Virus record (IMG/VR): IMGVR_UViG_3300017917_002374
Coordinates: 186,001 to 250,000 of that record
Strand: one strand, 5' to 3'
DNA: 64,000 bases
DNA from: a virus
Position numbers and translations under genes: made by a program. Position 1 is the first letter of the stretch, and each line of letters starts with the position of its first letter. The notes beneath the pieces are model-generated. The model worked only from the letters and a program-made list of their open reading frames with translations. It was not told where the DNA came from and ran no database searches. This document shows positions 42,033-50,194 of the stretch, piece after piece.

Positions 42033-42467
42033 ATGACGTGGACCTATCAAGGAAATATTGTAGAAGAACTACCAGACAACTGTGTGGGGTTTGTCTATGA
42101 AATTGTTAACCTTGCCACTGGACGCAAGTACATTGGTAAAAAACTGGCAAAATTTGCACGAACTTCTTATCGAACAGTCAAATTAAAAAATGGCACAAAA
42201 AAACGCAAACGTGTTAAAAGCAAAATACCTTCAGACTGGCTCACCTATTACGGCTCCAATGATATTCTAAACGAAGATGTACAACAACTAGGCGCTGATA
42301 AATTCACCAGAGAAATACTCTATTATTGTTATTCCAAGGCAGAATGTAGTTATATTGAAGCAAGAGAACAGTTTACAAGACGGGTTCTTGAATCAGATGA
42401 CTACTATAACGGACACATACAAGTCCGTGTACATGGCTCACACATCAAAGGCAAATTAAGTAGTTAG
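42033..42467 (+). CDS. GIY-YIG family nuclease
   Basis: The product has 144 residues from ATG 42033; a TTG at 42027, nearer to the GGAGA ribosome site at 42013-42017, would add two residues. The N-terminal motif reads GFVYEIVNLATGRKYIGKK, the degenerate GIY and intact YIG of this nuclease family, followed by a basic loop (KKRKRVKSK). Then come YYGSND and, further on, a YIEAREQF helix bearing the catalytic-type glutamate. Family members cut DNA as homing, repair or DNA-degrading enzymes. No extra DNA-recognition domain is visible, so a homing role is uncertain. It ends the plus-strand gp55-47-46 unit and directly precedes the structured intergenic region. Confidence 0.82.
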   Translation: MTWTYQGNIVEELPDNCVGFVYEIVNLATGRKYIGKKLAKFARTSYRTVKLKNGTKKRKRVKSKIPSDWLTYYGSNDILNEDVQQLGADKFTREILYYCYSKAECSYIEAREQFTRRVLESDDYYNGHIQVRVHGSHIKGKLSS

Positions 42468-42838
42468 GCTCGCACAGGCCAATCACGTGTGCCCTACACC
42501 TGGATCTAGGATCGCAGGGATGGAAGTCTTGCCGCTACAGCAAGCACTCAATCACTACCCTTCGGGATGAAGATGGCAAATTGCCGCCATTTGATTGTTT
42601 GAACAGGATTCATAAAGGCTAAAAAGACGCTCTAGCGATAGAGCACGTTTGTTAGGTGTGCTGATATACATTTAACAAACCGCCGTTGTAATAAAGACTG
42701 CGCTCGAGGTACCGGACAACCGCCTCTGTAATGCGTTAATATCAGTGACTGTGCTACTCAGATGATGTACAGCTTTGCCCGCCCTGGGCAAAGAGTGACC
42801 AATTAATCTAGATGATATACGTTCGCGCTTCGCGCATG
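42468..42838 (+). ncRNA. candidate structured non-coding RNA of unknown class
   Basis: About 370 bases hold no supportable gene but contain a run of well-formed hairpins. They are GCTCTA/TAGAGC at 42629-42644 closing a GCGA (GNRA) loop; GTTTGTTA/TAACAAAC at 42647-42680; GAGG+CGG/CCG+CCTC at 42706-42726 with a three-base bulge and ACAA loop; CTGTGC/GTACAG at 42749-42772; and CTTTGCCC/GGGCAAAG at 42773-42793, directly stacked on the previous stem. The GNRA loop and the direction of the upstream genes favour the plus strand. I do not recognise tRNA, tmRNA, RNase P or 6S features. Base composition is richer in G+C than the surrounding genes. Confidence 0.5.
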
Positions 42839-42877
42839 AAAAAAAAATAATATCACTGAGCGCAAGCGAAAGTGATA
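42839..42877 (-). terminator. intrinsic terminator of the gp26-like operon
   Basis: On the minus strand a stem of seven pairs (TATCACT/AGTGATA, 42871-42877 with 42851-42857) is followed by TATTATTTTTTTTT. A second perfect stem, AGATCTC/GAGATCT with a four-base loop (42877-42894), lies just before it and covers the stop codon of the last gene. Confidence 0.75.
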
Positions 42878-42893
42878 GATCTCGCTAGAGATC

Positions 42894-43112
42894 TTAAAAG
42901 AATGGCAATCCTGAATCCTTGGTTGCTTTCATATTATCTTTGATAATTTCGCCTATGAGTTCTTTTTCGTGTTGTCCAAGCATCATGGCGTCTTCGTAGC
43001 TGAGTCCTCCACGCATCCACCATACCATTCTTAGTGCTTCGTCTCTTATGGCTCTTGCCTCTTTATCCATGCTTTCCAGCAATTTCTCAATACCGTTTAG
43101 GTCAAGATTCAA
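42894..43112 (-). CDS. small conserved-looking protein after gp26-like gene
   Basis: The 72-residue protein begins at a TTG that overlaps the TGA of the upstream gene (TTGA); an internal ATG 14 codons later would give 58 residues. It is helical and charged. A core of IRDEALRMVWWMRGGLSYED, then an EIIKDNMKATKDSGLPFF tail, resembles a small family found next to gp26-like genes in marine T4-like phages. T4 itself has assembly factors (gp51, gp28) in the hub operon, but no clear match is seen. The tight coupling to the gp26-like gene suggests a baseplate assembly role, which is inferred. Confidence 0.72.
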   Translation of the reverse strand: MNLDLNGIEKLLESMDKEARAIRDEALRMVWWMRGGLSYEDAMMLGQHEKELIGEIIKDNMKATKDSGLPFF

Positions 43113-43978
43113 GAGCCGGGTGCGAAAAAATTGGCGTAATCAAAAGTCACAGCAATAGACAGTGTTCCTTGGCAACCGGCACAATTGGTTTCTTGTGGCG
43201 GAACTGCACCTTCTGCTGCAACTTTTCCGTAAGTTTCTTGTATTTTGGTAGCCAATCGGCCGTCAATGTTTTTGTAAAATTCAAGAATGTAATTTTGATC
43301 AAACACCTTTTGTTCAGGGTTGTCCATCAAAGCAATATACTCTGTGGCTTCTGTTAGCACCTCAAGGTTAAGATCAATTAATCTTTTCATTTGAGAAACA
43401 GCTTCCTGTGTTCTAGACTCGTCATCTTCAATGTCATCAATTGCTTGCGACAGTTTGGAAATTTCAAAGCTGATCTTGTTGTTTTTGTTCACACCAAAAT
43501 AAGCCTGCGGTCTGAATTTTACTATCAAAGATTCTATGTTGTGTTCTTGATCAAAATTTGGTGGTCTCACTTTTTCCAACACACTGCGCAAATCCATGGT
43601 ATATGTATGCACTTCGTCGCAGTGCGGACACTTGCTTTCAAAATCCATGTTATGACCATAGCTGGCAATACGTATGGCAATCAGCACAGTATCCACATCA
43701 GTAGCAGGCATTTGCCACGCATTTTTAATATTTGGACAGCAACTCTGCATCACATCTACCATGCCTTGCCCGTTTATCATGGCATCCGGTGTGCGCAAGA
43801 GTATTTCATCTCGGCTGGTCATTGGATAAACTGGAATTTCGCCAGTTTCTGGTAGCTGTAAAGCGCCTTGTGGCCAATACGTTCCTCCGCTGGGCAAGGC
43901 CACGTAAATGGCAGGTTGTCTGAACATTTTGGCCAGCGGGTTGGTTTGAGCTTGTTGTTGCTGTGGAAAAGACTGCAT
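43109..43978 (-). CDS. 26: T4-type baseplate protein, gp26-like
   Basis: I place the start at ATG 43978 (289 residues) because a GGGGA ribosome site lies just before it; an ATG four codons upstream would overlap the late-box region and lacks such a site. The protein has the T4 baseplate (gp26/hub) family features: a Gln-rich leader, IYVALPSGGTYWPQGALQLP, then EIPVYPMTSRDEILLRTPDAMING. A zinc-ribbon-like pair, CPHC (C117, C120) and CAGC (C266, C269), is present. It is longer than T4 gp26 (208). It probably helps build or forms the central hub. It is divergent from the tape measure gene. Confidence 0.82.
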   Translation of the reverse strand: MQSFPQQQQAQTNPLAKMFRQPAIYVALPSGGTYWPQGALQLPETGEIPVYPMTSRDEILLRTPDAMINGQGMVDVMQSCCPNIKNAWQMPATDVDTVLIAIRIASYGHNMDFESKCPHCDEVHTYTMDLRSVLEKVRPPNFDQEHNIESLIVKFRPQAYFGVNKNNKISFEISKLSQAIDDIEDDESRTQEAVSQMKRLIDLNLEVLTEATEYIALMDNPEQKVFDQNYILEFYKNIDGRLATKIQETYGKVAAEGAVPPQETNCAGCQGTLSIAVTFDYANFFAPGS

Positions 43979-43988
43979 TTTGATCCCC

Positions 43989-43995
43989 ATAAATA
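43989..43995 (+). promoter_or_regulatory. late promoter box, ATAAATA, for tape measure gene
   Basis: The sequence CCCCATAAATAATTG lies 30 bases before the ATG at 44026. It forms a divergent pair with the box at 44009-44015, within 27 bases, so the two late start sites would face apart across each other. Confidence 0.55.
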
Positions 43996-44008
43996 ATTGA
44001 AGTATGAA

Positions 44009-44015
44009 TATTTAT
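44009..44015 (-). promoter_or_regulatory. late promoter box, ATAAATA, for gp26-like gene
   Basis: The minus strand reads TCAATAAATATTC, 30 bases before the preferred ATG at 43978. This distance matches that of the opposite promoter and supports the shorter gene start. Confidence 0.5.
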
Positions 44016-44025
44016 TGATTAAAAA

Positions 44026-47000
44026 ATGGCAGATCAACCTTTAACAGCTAGAGAATTTGAAGATATCCTGCGCCGCATGAACGAAAGCGGTGGAGGTGGT
44101 CGTGGCATGGGCAGGGGTGTTGCCAACGAAGCAGATCGGCTGGAAAAAAGTCTAGAAGAAACTGCCAGCAGTTTACAGAACTATCTAAGTGTTCAAAAAG
44201 AATATACCAAGCGTCACCAAGCAGGCAGTTTTATTGCCGGACTATTTAACAAAAGCACTGAAATGGCTTCGCGCAACATGGGCCAGCTACGAAGTGCAAT
44301 TGCGCAACACGAACGTGCATTGGATGCACTTACTGAACAAGGGCACAGTGCAACCAGTGCGCAATACAAAAAAGTACAAGCAGATCTCAAGGTTCTACAA
44401 GGACAGGAGCAAATGTATCAGGCTCAGTCCACTGGTGCTGAGATCATTCGTAATGCTTCTGGTCAAGTTTTTCAAACCTTTTTAAGACTTGGAACCATAC
44501 AGGCTGAGTATCAAGCCAATCTATTAAACATTGTGGCACAAGGTGGCAGTGGATTCCAAATGGCCGCTGCTGCCATGGAAAATGCTGTGAATCAAATGCA
44601 TGCCATGCAGACCACCATGGCACAGATCGCTCAGAGTGCAGGTCAAAGTCTTGGACAGCTGGGTGGTAAGTTTGCTCCACTAGCAGGCATGGCTCTAAAT
44701 GCACTAGGACACGCAGCACAAGCCGCTGCTGATGCAGCTAGAACTCTTGCCATGGCACAGATCAGAATCATGGCCCAAGAGGGCGACAAGCTGATAAAAA
44801 CGCATCATGAACTAACCAATGCTGGAGTAATATACGGCAATGGAATGAAAGGACTAATCAACGCCACACACGGAACCAAACTGCGTCTTGAAGAAATGAG
44901 TGCAGTGGTTGCTAGAAGCCGAGAGAGTTTTGCTGATGTTGGTATAGGCATGAGTGATGCTACTGATTTGATTGGTGGAGTGGTAAGACGTTTTGCTTCT
45001 ACAACCGGGCAGTTTGCCAAGATGGACAGACAGTTGCTGGCACTAGGGTTCAGCTATCAAGAGCAAGCTGAGCTGGCAGCAGAAACTGCTGCCCAAATGG
45101 CACTGGGCGGCAAGCAGGTAAATCAAAAAGAAGTAGCACAAGCCACAATTGACATGGCCAAGAGCATGCGTTTGGTTGCAGAAGTAGCCGGCGAAGACAT
45201 GAAAGAGCGTCGTAAAAAGATGCAGGCCGAACAACAGGAGTTCTTTATCAAAGGTCAGCTGGCCAAGATGCAGCGTGATGACCCTGAACGATACAAGCGA
45301 TTCCAGCTGCAATTGCAAGGCATGACAGATCAGCAGCGTAAAGCTGCATATCAAATGCAGTTCTATGGCACAGTGGTTGATAAAAATCTAGCCATTCAAA
45401 TGGCCACAAACAGTGGCTTCAACAAAATTGTTAAGGAAAACGATAAAGCATTAAAAGACGGTAGTGCAAGCACTGAACAAGCTCTAGCCACTAGAAAAAA
45501 ATATGCCAAAGAAGAAATGGATGGTGCGATTAGACTGTCCGGTACTATTGGTAAAGCATCAAACGCAGTAGGAGCATACACAGAAGTATCACAAGCCATG
45601 TCAGAAAGCATGACTGGCACTCAGCGAGTGATGAATGCTGACATAAACAAAGCATCAAGGTCTATTCAAACACAAATGGACAAGGCAGGAAAGCCAGACG
45701 CATCAGATCCTACCTCGTTGCTGCTAACGGCTGTGGAAAAAGGTGCAATTGCTGCAAAGAATCTGCAAGAAGAAGTAATCAAACGATTGCCTAGACTGGC
45801 ATCAGCATTAGAACAAGCATACAAAGATGCCATGGCCACATTAAGAGGCGAAGGTGGTGGCGGTGGAATAAAAGATCCGACTGGTATATTGGCATGGTTA
45901 CAAAAACATTTACCAGAAGTAACTGCTGCGGTAACTGCATTAACACTGGGTGTACAAATGTTTGGACACAAAATACCTGGTATATTTCAAAATATCAAAG
46001 ACAAAATATTTAAACCCAAAGGTTTGCCTGGCAGTGGAGGAATAGTACCGGAAGCAGCAACTCCTGATATTGAAGCACCTGGAAGAGAGTCACGTGCAGA
46101 AAGACGTAGAAGAGAGCGCACAGAAAGACGTTCGCCTGGTGGACGCAGTCGGCTACCATCAACATCCTCGTTGCCAAGCACTGTAACTCCTGGTGGTGGT
46201 GGCGCCGGCGGCGGTGGCCTAGCAGGCATGCTAGGAGAACTGGCAGAAGGTCTAACAAAATTTGGGCCAGCACTAAAAAGTATTGGAGTTGGCATAGGCG
46301 ATGCATTAGCTGGATTTTTACGAGGAATAGCTGGGGGGATCAGTGCTTTTGCCAATCCCATGGTTATTGCAGGATCTATAGGATTTGGTGTTGCTATTGC
46401 TGCTGTTGGCGCAGGCATAGCTGGTGCAGCATGGATTACAGGCAAAGCTCTACCAACACTGGCTAACGGATTGTTATCTTTTAACGAAATAGATGGCAGA
46501 GCTCTTATAGATGTTGGACTAGGTGTTGCATCATTGGGTGCAGGTCTACTGGTATTTGGTGCAGGTAGTGCTATTGGCGGCGCAGGTAACGTGATTGGTA
46601 GTATTGCAGATGGATTAGGCAGTTTGTTCGGCGGCAAGGATATTGTTACCAAACTTAAGGAATTTAGCACTCTAGGCCCGGGGTTAGGCAAAACAGGTGA
46701 ATCTTTAACTACTCTAGCTGGAGCAATGGTAAAGTTTCAGACCAGTTTGGTATCGTTTACAAAAATAGATATCAAACCTTTAGACACCATAATTGACAAA
46801 CTCAACAAGTTAAAAGAAGCTGCAAAACCTCCTCAGGTTAGTGTGATTGATGCTACCAAAAACATGGTAGCCACAGTAATGGATAAAGTATCTAGTACTG
46901 TTGGAACTCCTACAACTGCACAACCAGGAAAAACTGCACCAACTCGTGTGGCGTTGGGCAGCTTGCCTACCAAGCAAGGATTAACTGCCGCGGAAAAGGC

Positions 47001-47175
47001 TGCTGCTATGGAAACAGTGGCAGTGAATACCAAATATACCAATGATTTATTGATTGCCAGCCAGAAGAATGTTGAGAATCTACAAAAACTCATGCTGCAA
47101 CGTTTAGAAGCTATTGTGAGTGCAACTGAAGCTACTGCTGGCTTTGGTAAAAAGACTGCGCGAAACACTTCTTAA
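44026..47175 (+). CDS. tail tape measure protein candidate
   Basis: The 1049-residue protein has the look of a tape measure. It has a long Ala/Gln-rich helical N-terminal half with coiled-coil stretches (residues 35-480, for example LEKSLEETASSLQNYL). A hydrophobic stretch lies around 640, then a Gly/Pro/Arg-rich linker (680-740, with ESRAERRRRERTERR). A strongly hydrophobic Gly/Ala segment near 765-870 (VAIAAVGAGIAGAAWITG and others) could insert into the host membrane, followed by a helical C-terminus. It replaces T4 gp29 in role, although I see no sequence link to gp29. Unusually, it lies directly upstream of the portal gene. A divergent late box precedes it. Confidence 0.75.
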   Translation: MADQPLTAREFEDILRRMNESGGGGRGMGRGVANEADRLEKSLEETASSLQNYLSVQKEYTKRHQAGSFIAGLFNKSTEMASRNMGQLRSAIAQHERALDALTEQGHSATSAQYKKVQADLKVLQGQEQMYQAQSTGAEIIRNASGQVFQTFLRLGTIQAEYQANLLNIVAQGGSGFQMAAAAMENAVNQMHAMQTTMAQIAQSAGQSLGQLGGKFAPLAGMALNALGHAAQAAADAARTLAMAQIRIMAQEGDKLIKTHHELTNAGVIYGNGMKGLINATHGTKLRLEEMSAVVARSRESFADVGIGMSDATDLIGGVVRRFASTTGQFAKMDRQLLALGFSYQEQAELAAETAAQMALGGKQVNQKEVAQATIDMAKSMRLVAEVAGEDMKERRKKMQAEQQEFFIKGQLAKMQRDDPERYKRFQLQLQGMTDQQRKAAYQMQFYGTVVDKNLAIQMATNSGFNKIVKENDKALKDGSASTEQALATRKKYAKEEMDGAIRLSGTIGKASNAVGAYTEVSQAMSESMTGTQRVMNADINKASRSIQTQMDKAGKPDASDPTSLLLTAVEKGAIAAKNLQEEVIKRLPRLASALEQAYKDAMATLRGEGGGGGIKDPTGILAWLQKHLPEVTAAVTALTLGVQMFGHKIPGIFQNIKDKIFKPKGLPGSGGIVPEAATPDIEAPGRESRAERRRRERTERRSPGGRSRLPSTSSLPSTVTPGGGGAGGGGLAGMLGELAEGLTKFGPALKSIGVGIGDALAGFLRGIAGGISAFANPMVIAGSIGFGVAIAAVGAGIAGAAWITGKALPTLANGLLSFNEIDGRALIDVGLGVASLGAGLLVFGAGSAIGGAGNVIGSIADGLGSLFGGKDIVTKLKEFSTLGPGLGKTGESLTTLAGAMVKFQTSLVSFTKIDIKPLDTIIDKLNKLKEAAKPPQVSVIDATKNMVATVMDKVSSTVGTPTTAQPGKTAPTRVALGSLPTKQGLTAAEKAAAMETVAVNTKYTNDLLIASQKNVENLQKLMLQRLEAIVSATEATAGFGKKTARNTS

Positions 47176-47183
47176 AGTAAATA
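47176..47183 (+). promoter_or_regulatory. possible late promoter box, AGTAAATA, for portal gene
   Basis: AGTAAATACAC lies 22 bases before the ATG at 47205 in the gap after the tape measure gene. It differs from TATAAATA at two positions, and the GTAAATA form recurs before the genes at 49269, 54182 and 63049. Confidence 0.4.
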
Positions 47184-47204
47184 CACAACAGAGAAAGCAT
47201 TCAC

Positions 47205-48914
47205 ATGACCTGGCGCAAATATTTCAAAGGCGTAAATCTTCCGCAAACAGCAAGTCCAATTTCAGGACGCTTAGCCGAACCTGGCTATCGTAATTGGCAA
47301 AGTAATTTGCCTGAAGTGTATATTGGACACCCAAATCGTATTGAACGTTACAATCAATACGAGCAGATGGACATGGACAGTGAAGTAAATGCAGCATTGG
47401 ACATTATTTCTGAATTCAGCACACAGATTGATGAGGACAGCAATTTACCTTTTGATCTACATTTTAAAGAATCGCCAACTGACAACGAAATCAAGATTAT
47501 CAAAGAACAGTTGCAGCAGTGGGTGAATCTAAACGAATTAAACAAACGTATTTTTAAAATCTTTCGCAACACTATCAAGTACGGTGATCAAGTGTTTATT
47601 CGTGATCCAGAAACATTCAAATTGTTCTGGGTTGAAATGAGCAAGGTTACCAAGATCATTGTAAACGAAAGCGAAGGCAAGGAACCTGAACAGTATATTT
47701 TGAAAGATCTCAATGTGAACTTTCAAAATCTTTCAGCAACACAGGTTGCAGCCACAGACACCTATATCAATCATCCGCAAGTAGGAGGACCGTCGGGTAG
47801 CTACATACAGCCTAATGCTCCTTTCTCAGGCGGTAGTAGATTCAGTCGTGCGCAGAATGAGTATGCTATCAATGCAGAGCATGTGGTGCATTTGAGTCTT
47901 ACAGAAGGCTTGGATGTGTATTGGCCATTTGGCAGCAGTGTGTTGGAAAATGTTTTTAAAGTGTTCAAGCAGAAAGAACTGCTAGAAGACGCTATCATTA
48001 TCTATCGTGTGCAACGTGCCCCGGAACGCAGAATCTTTAAAATTGACGTGGGCAACATGCCAAGTCACATGGCCATGGCATTTGTGGAGCGTATTAAAAA
48101 TGAAGTGCATCAGCGACGTATTCCTACCAGCACAGGTGGTGGTGCAAGCATGATGGATGCCACATACAATCCACTGAGTCAAAACGAAGACTACTTTTTT
48201 CCAGTTACAGCAGATGGCAGAGGCAGTGAAGTGACCACACTACAGGGTGGACAGAATTTAGGCGAAATCACTGATTTGCATTTCTTCACCAACAAGCTGT
48301 TCCGAGGCCTGCGTATTCCTAGCAGTTATCTGCCCACAGGCCTAGATGATGGCGCATCAGGTGCGTTTACGGACGGCAAAGTTGGTACTGCCTTGATACA
48401 AGAATGGCGTTTTAATCAATACTGTATGAGATTGCAAAGCAGTATTAGTGATTATTTAGATAAAGAATTCAAACTGTTCATGCGCTGGCGCGGCGTAAAC
48501 ATAGACAATCAACTGTTTAATTTGGTATTTTATCCTCCACAAAACTTTGCACAGTATCGTCAAGCTGAAGTTGATATTGCACGTATCAACACATTTACAC
48601 AACTAGAACAGTATCCTTACATGAGTAAGCGTTTCTTGATGACACGTTTCTTGGGCTTGAGCGAAGCTGAAATGGCAGAAAACGAGCGCATGTGGGCAGA
48701 AGAACAAGGCGATGTAGATGCAGCTCCAGCAGATCCAGCTGGCTTGCGTAGCGTGGGAGTAAGTCCGGGCAGCATACAAGGTGATATGGACACACTGGCA
48801 CCGCCAGCAGACGAAGCAGGTGCAGAAGCAGGCGCAGGCGCTATGACCGAACCAGGAGCAGCCAGCCCAATGGGAGGCGCACCGGGCGCACCCGCAGCAG
48901 CACCAGCAATTTAA
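47205..48914 (+). CDS. 20: portal vertex protein gp20
   Basis: The 569-residue protein matches the gp20 family used as a marker for marine T4-like phages. It has YRNWQSNLPEVYIGHPNRIERYNQYEQMD near the start, the DMDSEVNAALDIISEFSTQ helix, a YGDQVFIRD strand and the VQRAPERRIFKIDVGNMPSH segment. A late LRIPSSYLP tunnel-loop region follows. The last 50 residues are a low-complexity Ala/Gly/Pro tail, as in several marine relatives. gp20 forms the dodecameric ring through which DNA is packaged, and it nucleates prohead assembly. It is followed by core, protease, scaffold and capsid genes, the T4 order. Confidence 0.95.
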   Translation: MTWRKYFKGVNLPQTASPISGRLAEPGYRNWQSNLPEVYIGHPNRIERYNQYEQMDMDSEVNAALDIISEFSTQIDEDSNLPFDLHFKESPTDNEIKIIKEQLQQWVNLNELNKRIFKIFRNTIKYGDQVFIRDPETFKLFWVEMSKVTKIIVNESEGKEPEQYILKDLNVNFQNLSATQVAATDTYINHPQVGGPSGSYIQPNAPFSGGSRFSRAQNEYAINAEHVVHLSLTEGLDVYWPFGSSVLENVFKVFKQKELLEDAIIIYRVQRAPERRIFKIDVGNMPSHMAMAFVERIKNEVHQRRIPTSTGGGASMMDATYNPLSQNEDYFFPVTADGRGSEVTTLQGGQNLGEITDLHFFTNKLFRGLRIPSSYLPTGLDDGASGAFTDGKVGTALIQEWRFNQYCMRLQSSISDYLDKEFKLFMRWRGVNIDNQLFNLVFYPPQNFAQYRQAEVDIARINTFTQLEQYPYMSKRFLMTRFLGLSEAEMAENERMWAEEQGDVDAAPADPAGLRSVGVSPGSIQGDMDTLAPPADEAGAEAGAGAMTEPGAASPMGGAPGAPAAAPAI

Positions 48915-48937
48915 ACATTTGGGTTAAATACACTACT

Positions 48938-49174
48938 ATGAACATATTTGAGCTATTTGATCCAGAGTCTCAAGGGCGTTATACAGAAAAGCAGGATAAC
49001 TCTGTAATGAAACTCAAGGACTTGCGTAAGACTAGATTGAGTCTAGAACAGATCAATCGCATGCGCATGATGAACGATGTGCGCAAGGTAGAACATGAAG
49101 AAAAACTGAAAAAAGTCAAAAAACAGTACAAAGCCCCCTCTGCAGAAGCTCCTGCTGCCCCCGGTGGTGTATAA
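48938..49174 (+). CDS. small prohead core protein, gp67-like
   Basis: The 78-residue protein is highly charged and helical (MNIFELFDPESQGRYTEKQD, then a Lys/Arg/Glu-rich middle) with a PSAEAPAAPGGV end. It lies immediately after the portal gene, where T4 has gp67 (80 residues), a small prohead core protein cut up by the gp21 protease. Sequence similarity is too low-complexity to be decisive, so the match rests on size, charge and position. It starts 23 bases after gp20; a GTTAAATAC stretch lies too close to the ATG to serve it as a late promoter. Confidence 0.7.
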   Translation: MNIFELFDPESQGRYTEKQDNSVMKLKDLRKTRLSLEQINRMRMMNDVRKVEHEEKLKKVKKQYKAPSAEAPAAPGGV

Positions 49175-49231
49175 TTATACATCAAAATACGTCAAAAAAC
49201 ACCGATATTTCACCAAATATTAGTAGATTAT

Positions 49232-49238
49232 GTAAATA
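49232..49238 (+). promoter_or_regulatory. possible late promoter box, GTAAATA
   Basis: TGTAAATAATC lies 30 bases ahead of the ATG at 49269, with a strong GAGGAG ribosome site between them, in the 94-base gap after the gp67-like gene. Confidence 0.45.
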
Positions 49239-49268
49239 ATCTTACAAGCCATATTATGAGGAGTTCCT

Positions 49269-50180
49269 ATGAACAAGTATGAAAAGTTAATTGAGTATAT
49301 CGTTAATGATGAGCAGGACAAAGCTCGTGCTCTGTTTCACGATATCGTAGTAGAAAAAAGCCGCGGCATTTATGAAAGCCTTATGGACGAAGAGCAGTAT
49401 GACGAGACCATGGGTGGTAATGCTGTAGAAGACATGGTAGACGAAGTTTCTGCTGACGAAGAAGGCATGCAAGAAGCTGAAGACGACATGGACGACATGG
49501 ACGGCGATGAAATTGGTACCGACGATGATGACATGGGTGACATGCCAGACATGGGCGGTGATGAAGAAGGCGAAGGCGATTTAGAAGATCGCGTGATGGA
49601 CCTAGAGTCTGCACTGGACGAGCTCAAAGCTGAATTTGATGCCATGATGGCAGACGAAGGCGGTGATGACATGGGCGGCATGGACGACATGGACATGGGC
49701 AGCGATGATGACGAAGACATGATGAAAAACAGCATGTTTGAAGCTGAAGAGGAAGAAGACGAAGAAGAGGACGAGGAAGACATGTCCGAATCACGTCGTA
49801 ACATGTCCGCAGCTGATCAGATTCGTGAATACGTTGAGAAAGTCAGCGACGGTCACGGTGCTGAGAAAAAAGGCGGCGCTGAAGGCCACGAAGTGGGCAA
49901 GGGTGGTAGCGTAAGCGTGAACAAAAACCACATTGTTGCTGGAAAAAACGACATGGGCGGCACCGCAGCTAACATCGTAAAAGGTGGTAGCGAGCAAGCA
50001 CCTGACGGCACTAGCCCTAAAGGCAAAGTGGGCGGATTTGTAAAGAAGGGTCCTGATCTAATTGGTGACGTAGAAAACCGTGTGAACAGCAAGACCAAAG
50101 GCTACACCAACAAGCAGAGCGCAAGCAAAGGCGAAGAAGGTGGAGTAAACAAGACCAGTATTGAATCTGGTGGCAAGTGA
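49269..50180 (+). CDS. very acidic prohead core/scaffold protein
   Basis: The 303-residue product opens with MNKYEKLIEYIVNDEQDKAR and KSRGIYESLMD, a start seen in prohead core proteins of marine T4-like phages. Residues 45-180 are extremely acidic, with runs such as EAEEEEDEEEDEED and repeats of DDMGxMDDMD. Residues 185-303 are Gly/Lys-rich and less acidic, with GGS and KGG motifs. The acidic middle fits an internal scaffold that is digested before DNA enters, as with T4 gp67/gp68. Its place, directly before gp21, agrees. The antisense strand shows a Ser-rich shadow frame that is not a gene. Confidence 0.75.
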   Translation: MNKYEKLIEYIVNDEQDKARALFHDIVVEKSRGIYESLMDEEQYDETMGGNAVEDMVDEVSADEEGMQEAEDDMDDMDGDEIGTDDDDMGDMPDMGGDEEGEGDLEDRVMDLESALDELKAEFDAMMADEGGDDMGGMDDMDMGSDDDEDMMKNSMFEAEEEEDEEEDEEDMSESRRNMSAADQIREYVEKVSDGHGAEKKGGAEGHEVGKGGSVSVNKNHIVAGKNDMGGTAANIVKGGSEQAPDGTSPKGKVGGFVKKGPDLIGDVENRVNSKTKGYTNKQSASKGEEGGVNKTSIESGGK

Positions 50181-50194
50181 TATAGGCGCAAAAT

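Noticed and set aside
42468-42838. Group I intron beside a GIY-YIG homing nuclease
   Set aside because: I could not find the conserved P7/G-binding core or split exons, and both flanking genes look complete. Kept only as a structured RNA of unknown class.
42820-42848. GCGC/GCGC hairpin followed by an A run as a plus-strand terminator
   Set aside because: The run after the stem is A on the plus strand, and on the minus strand the T run precedes the stem, so it is not a terminator in either direction. The T run serves the adjacent minus-strand stem instead.
49370-49804. Serine-rich 144-codon frame on the minus strand
   Set aside because: It is the mirror of the Asp/Glu/Met-rich codons of the acidic core protein and has no independent support.
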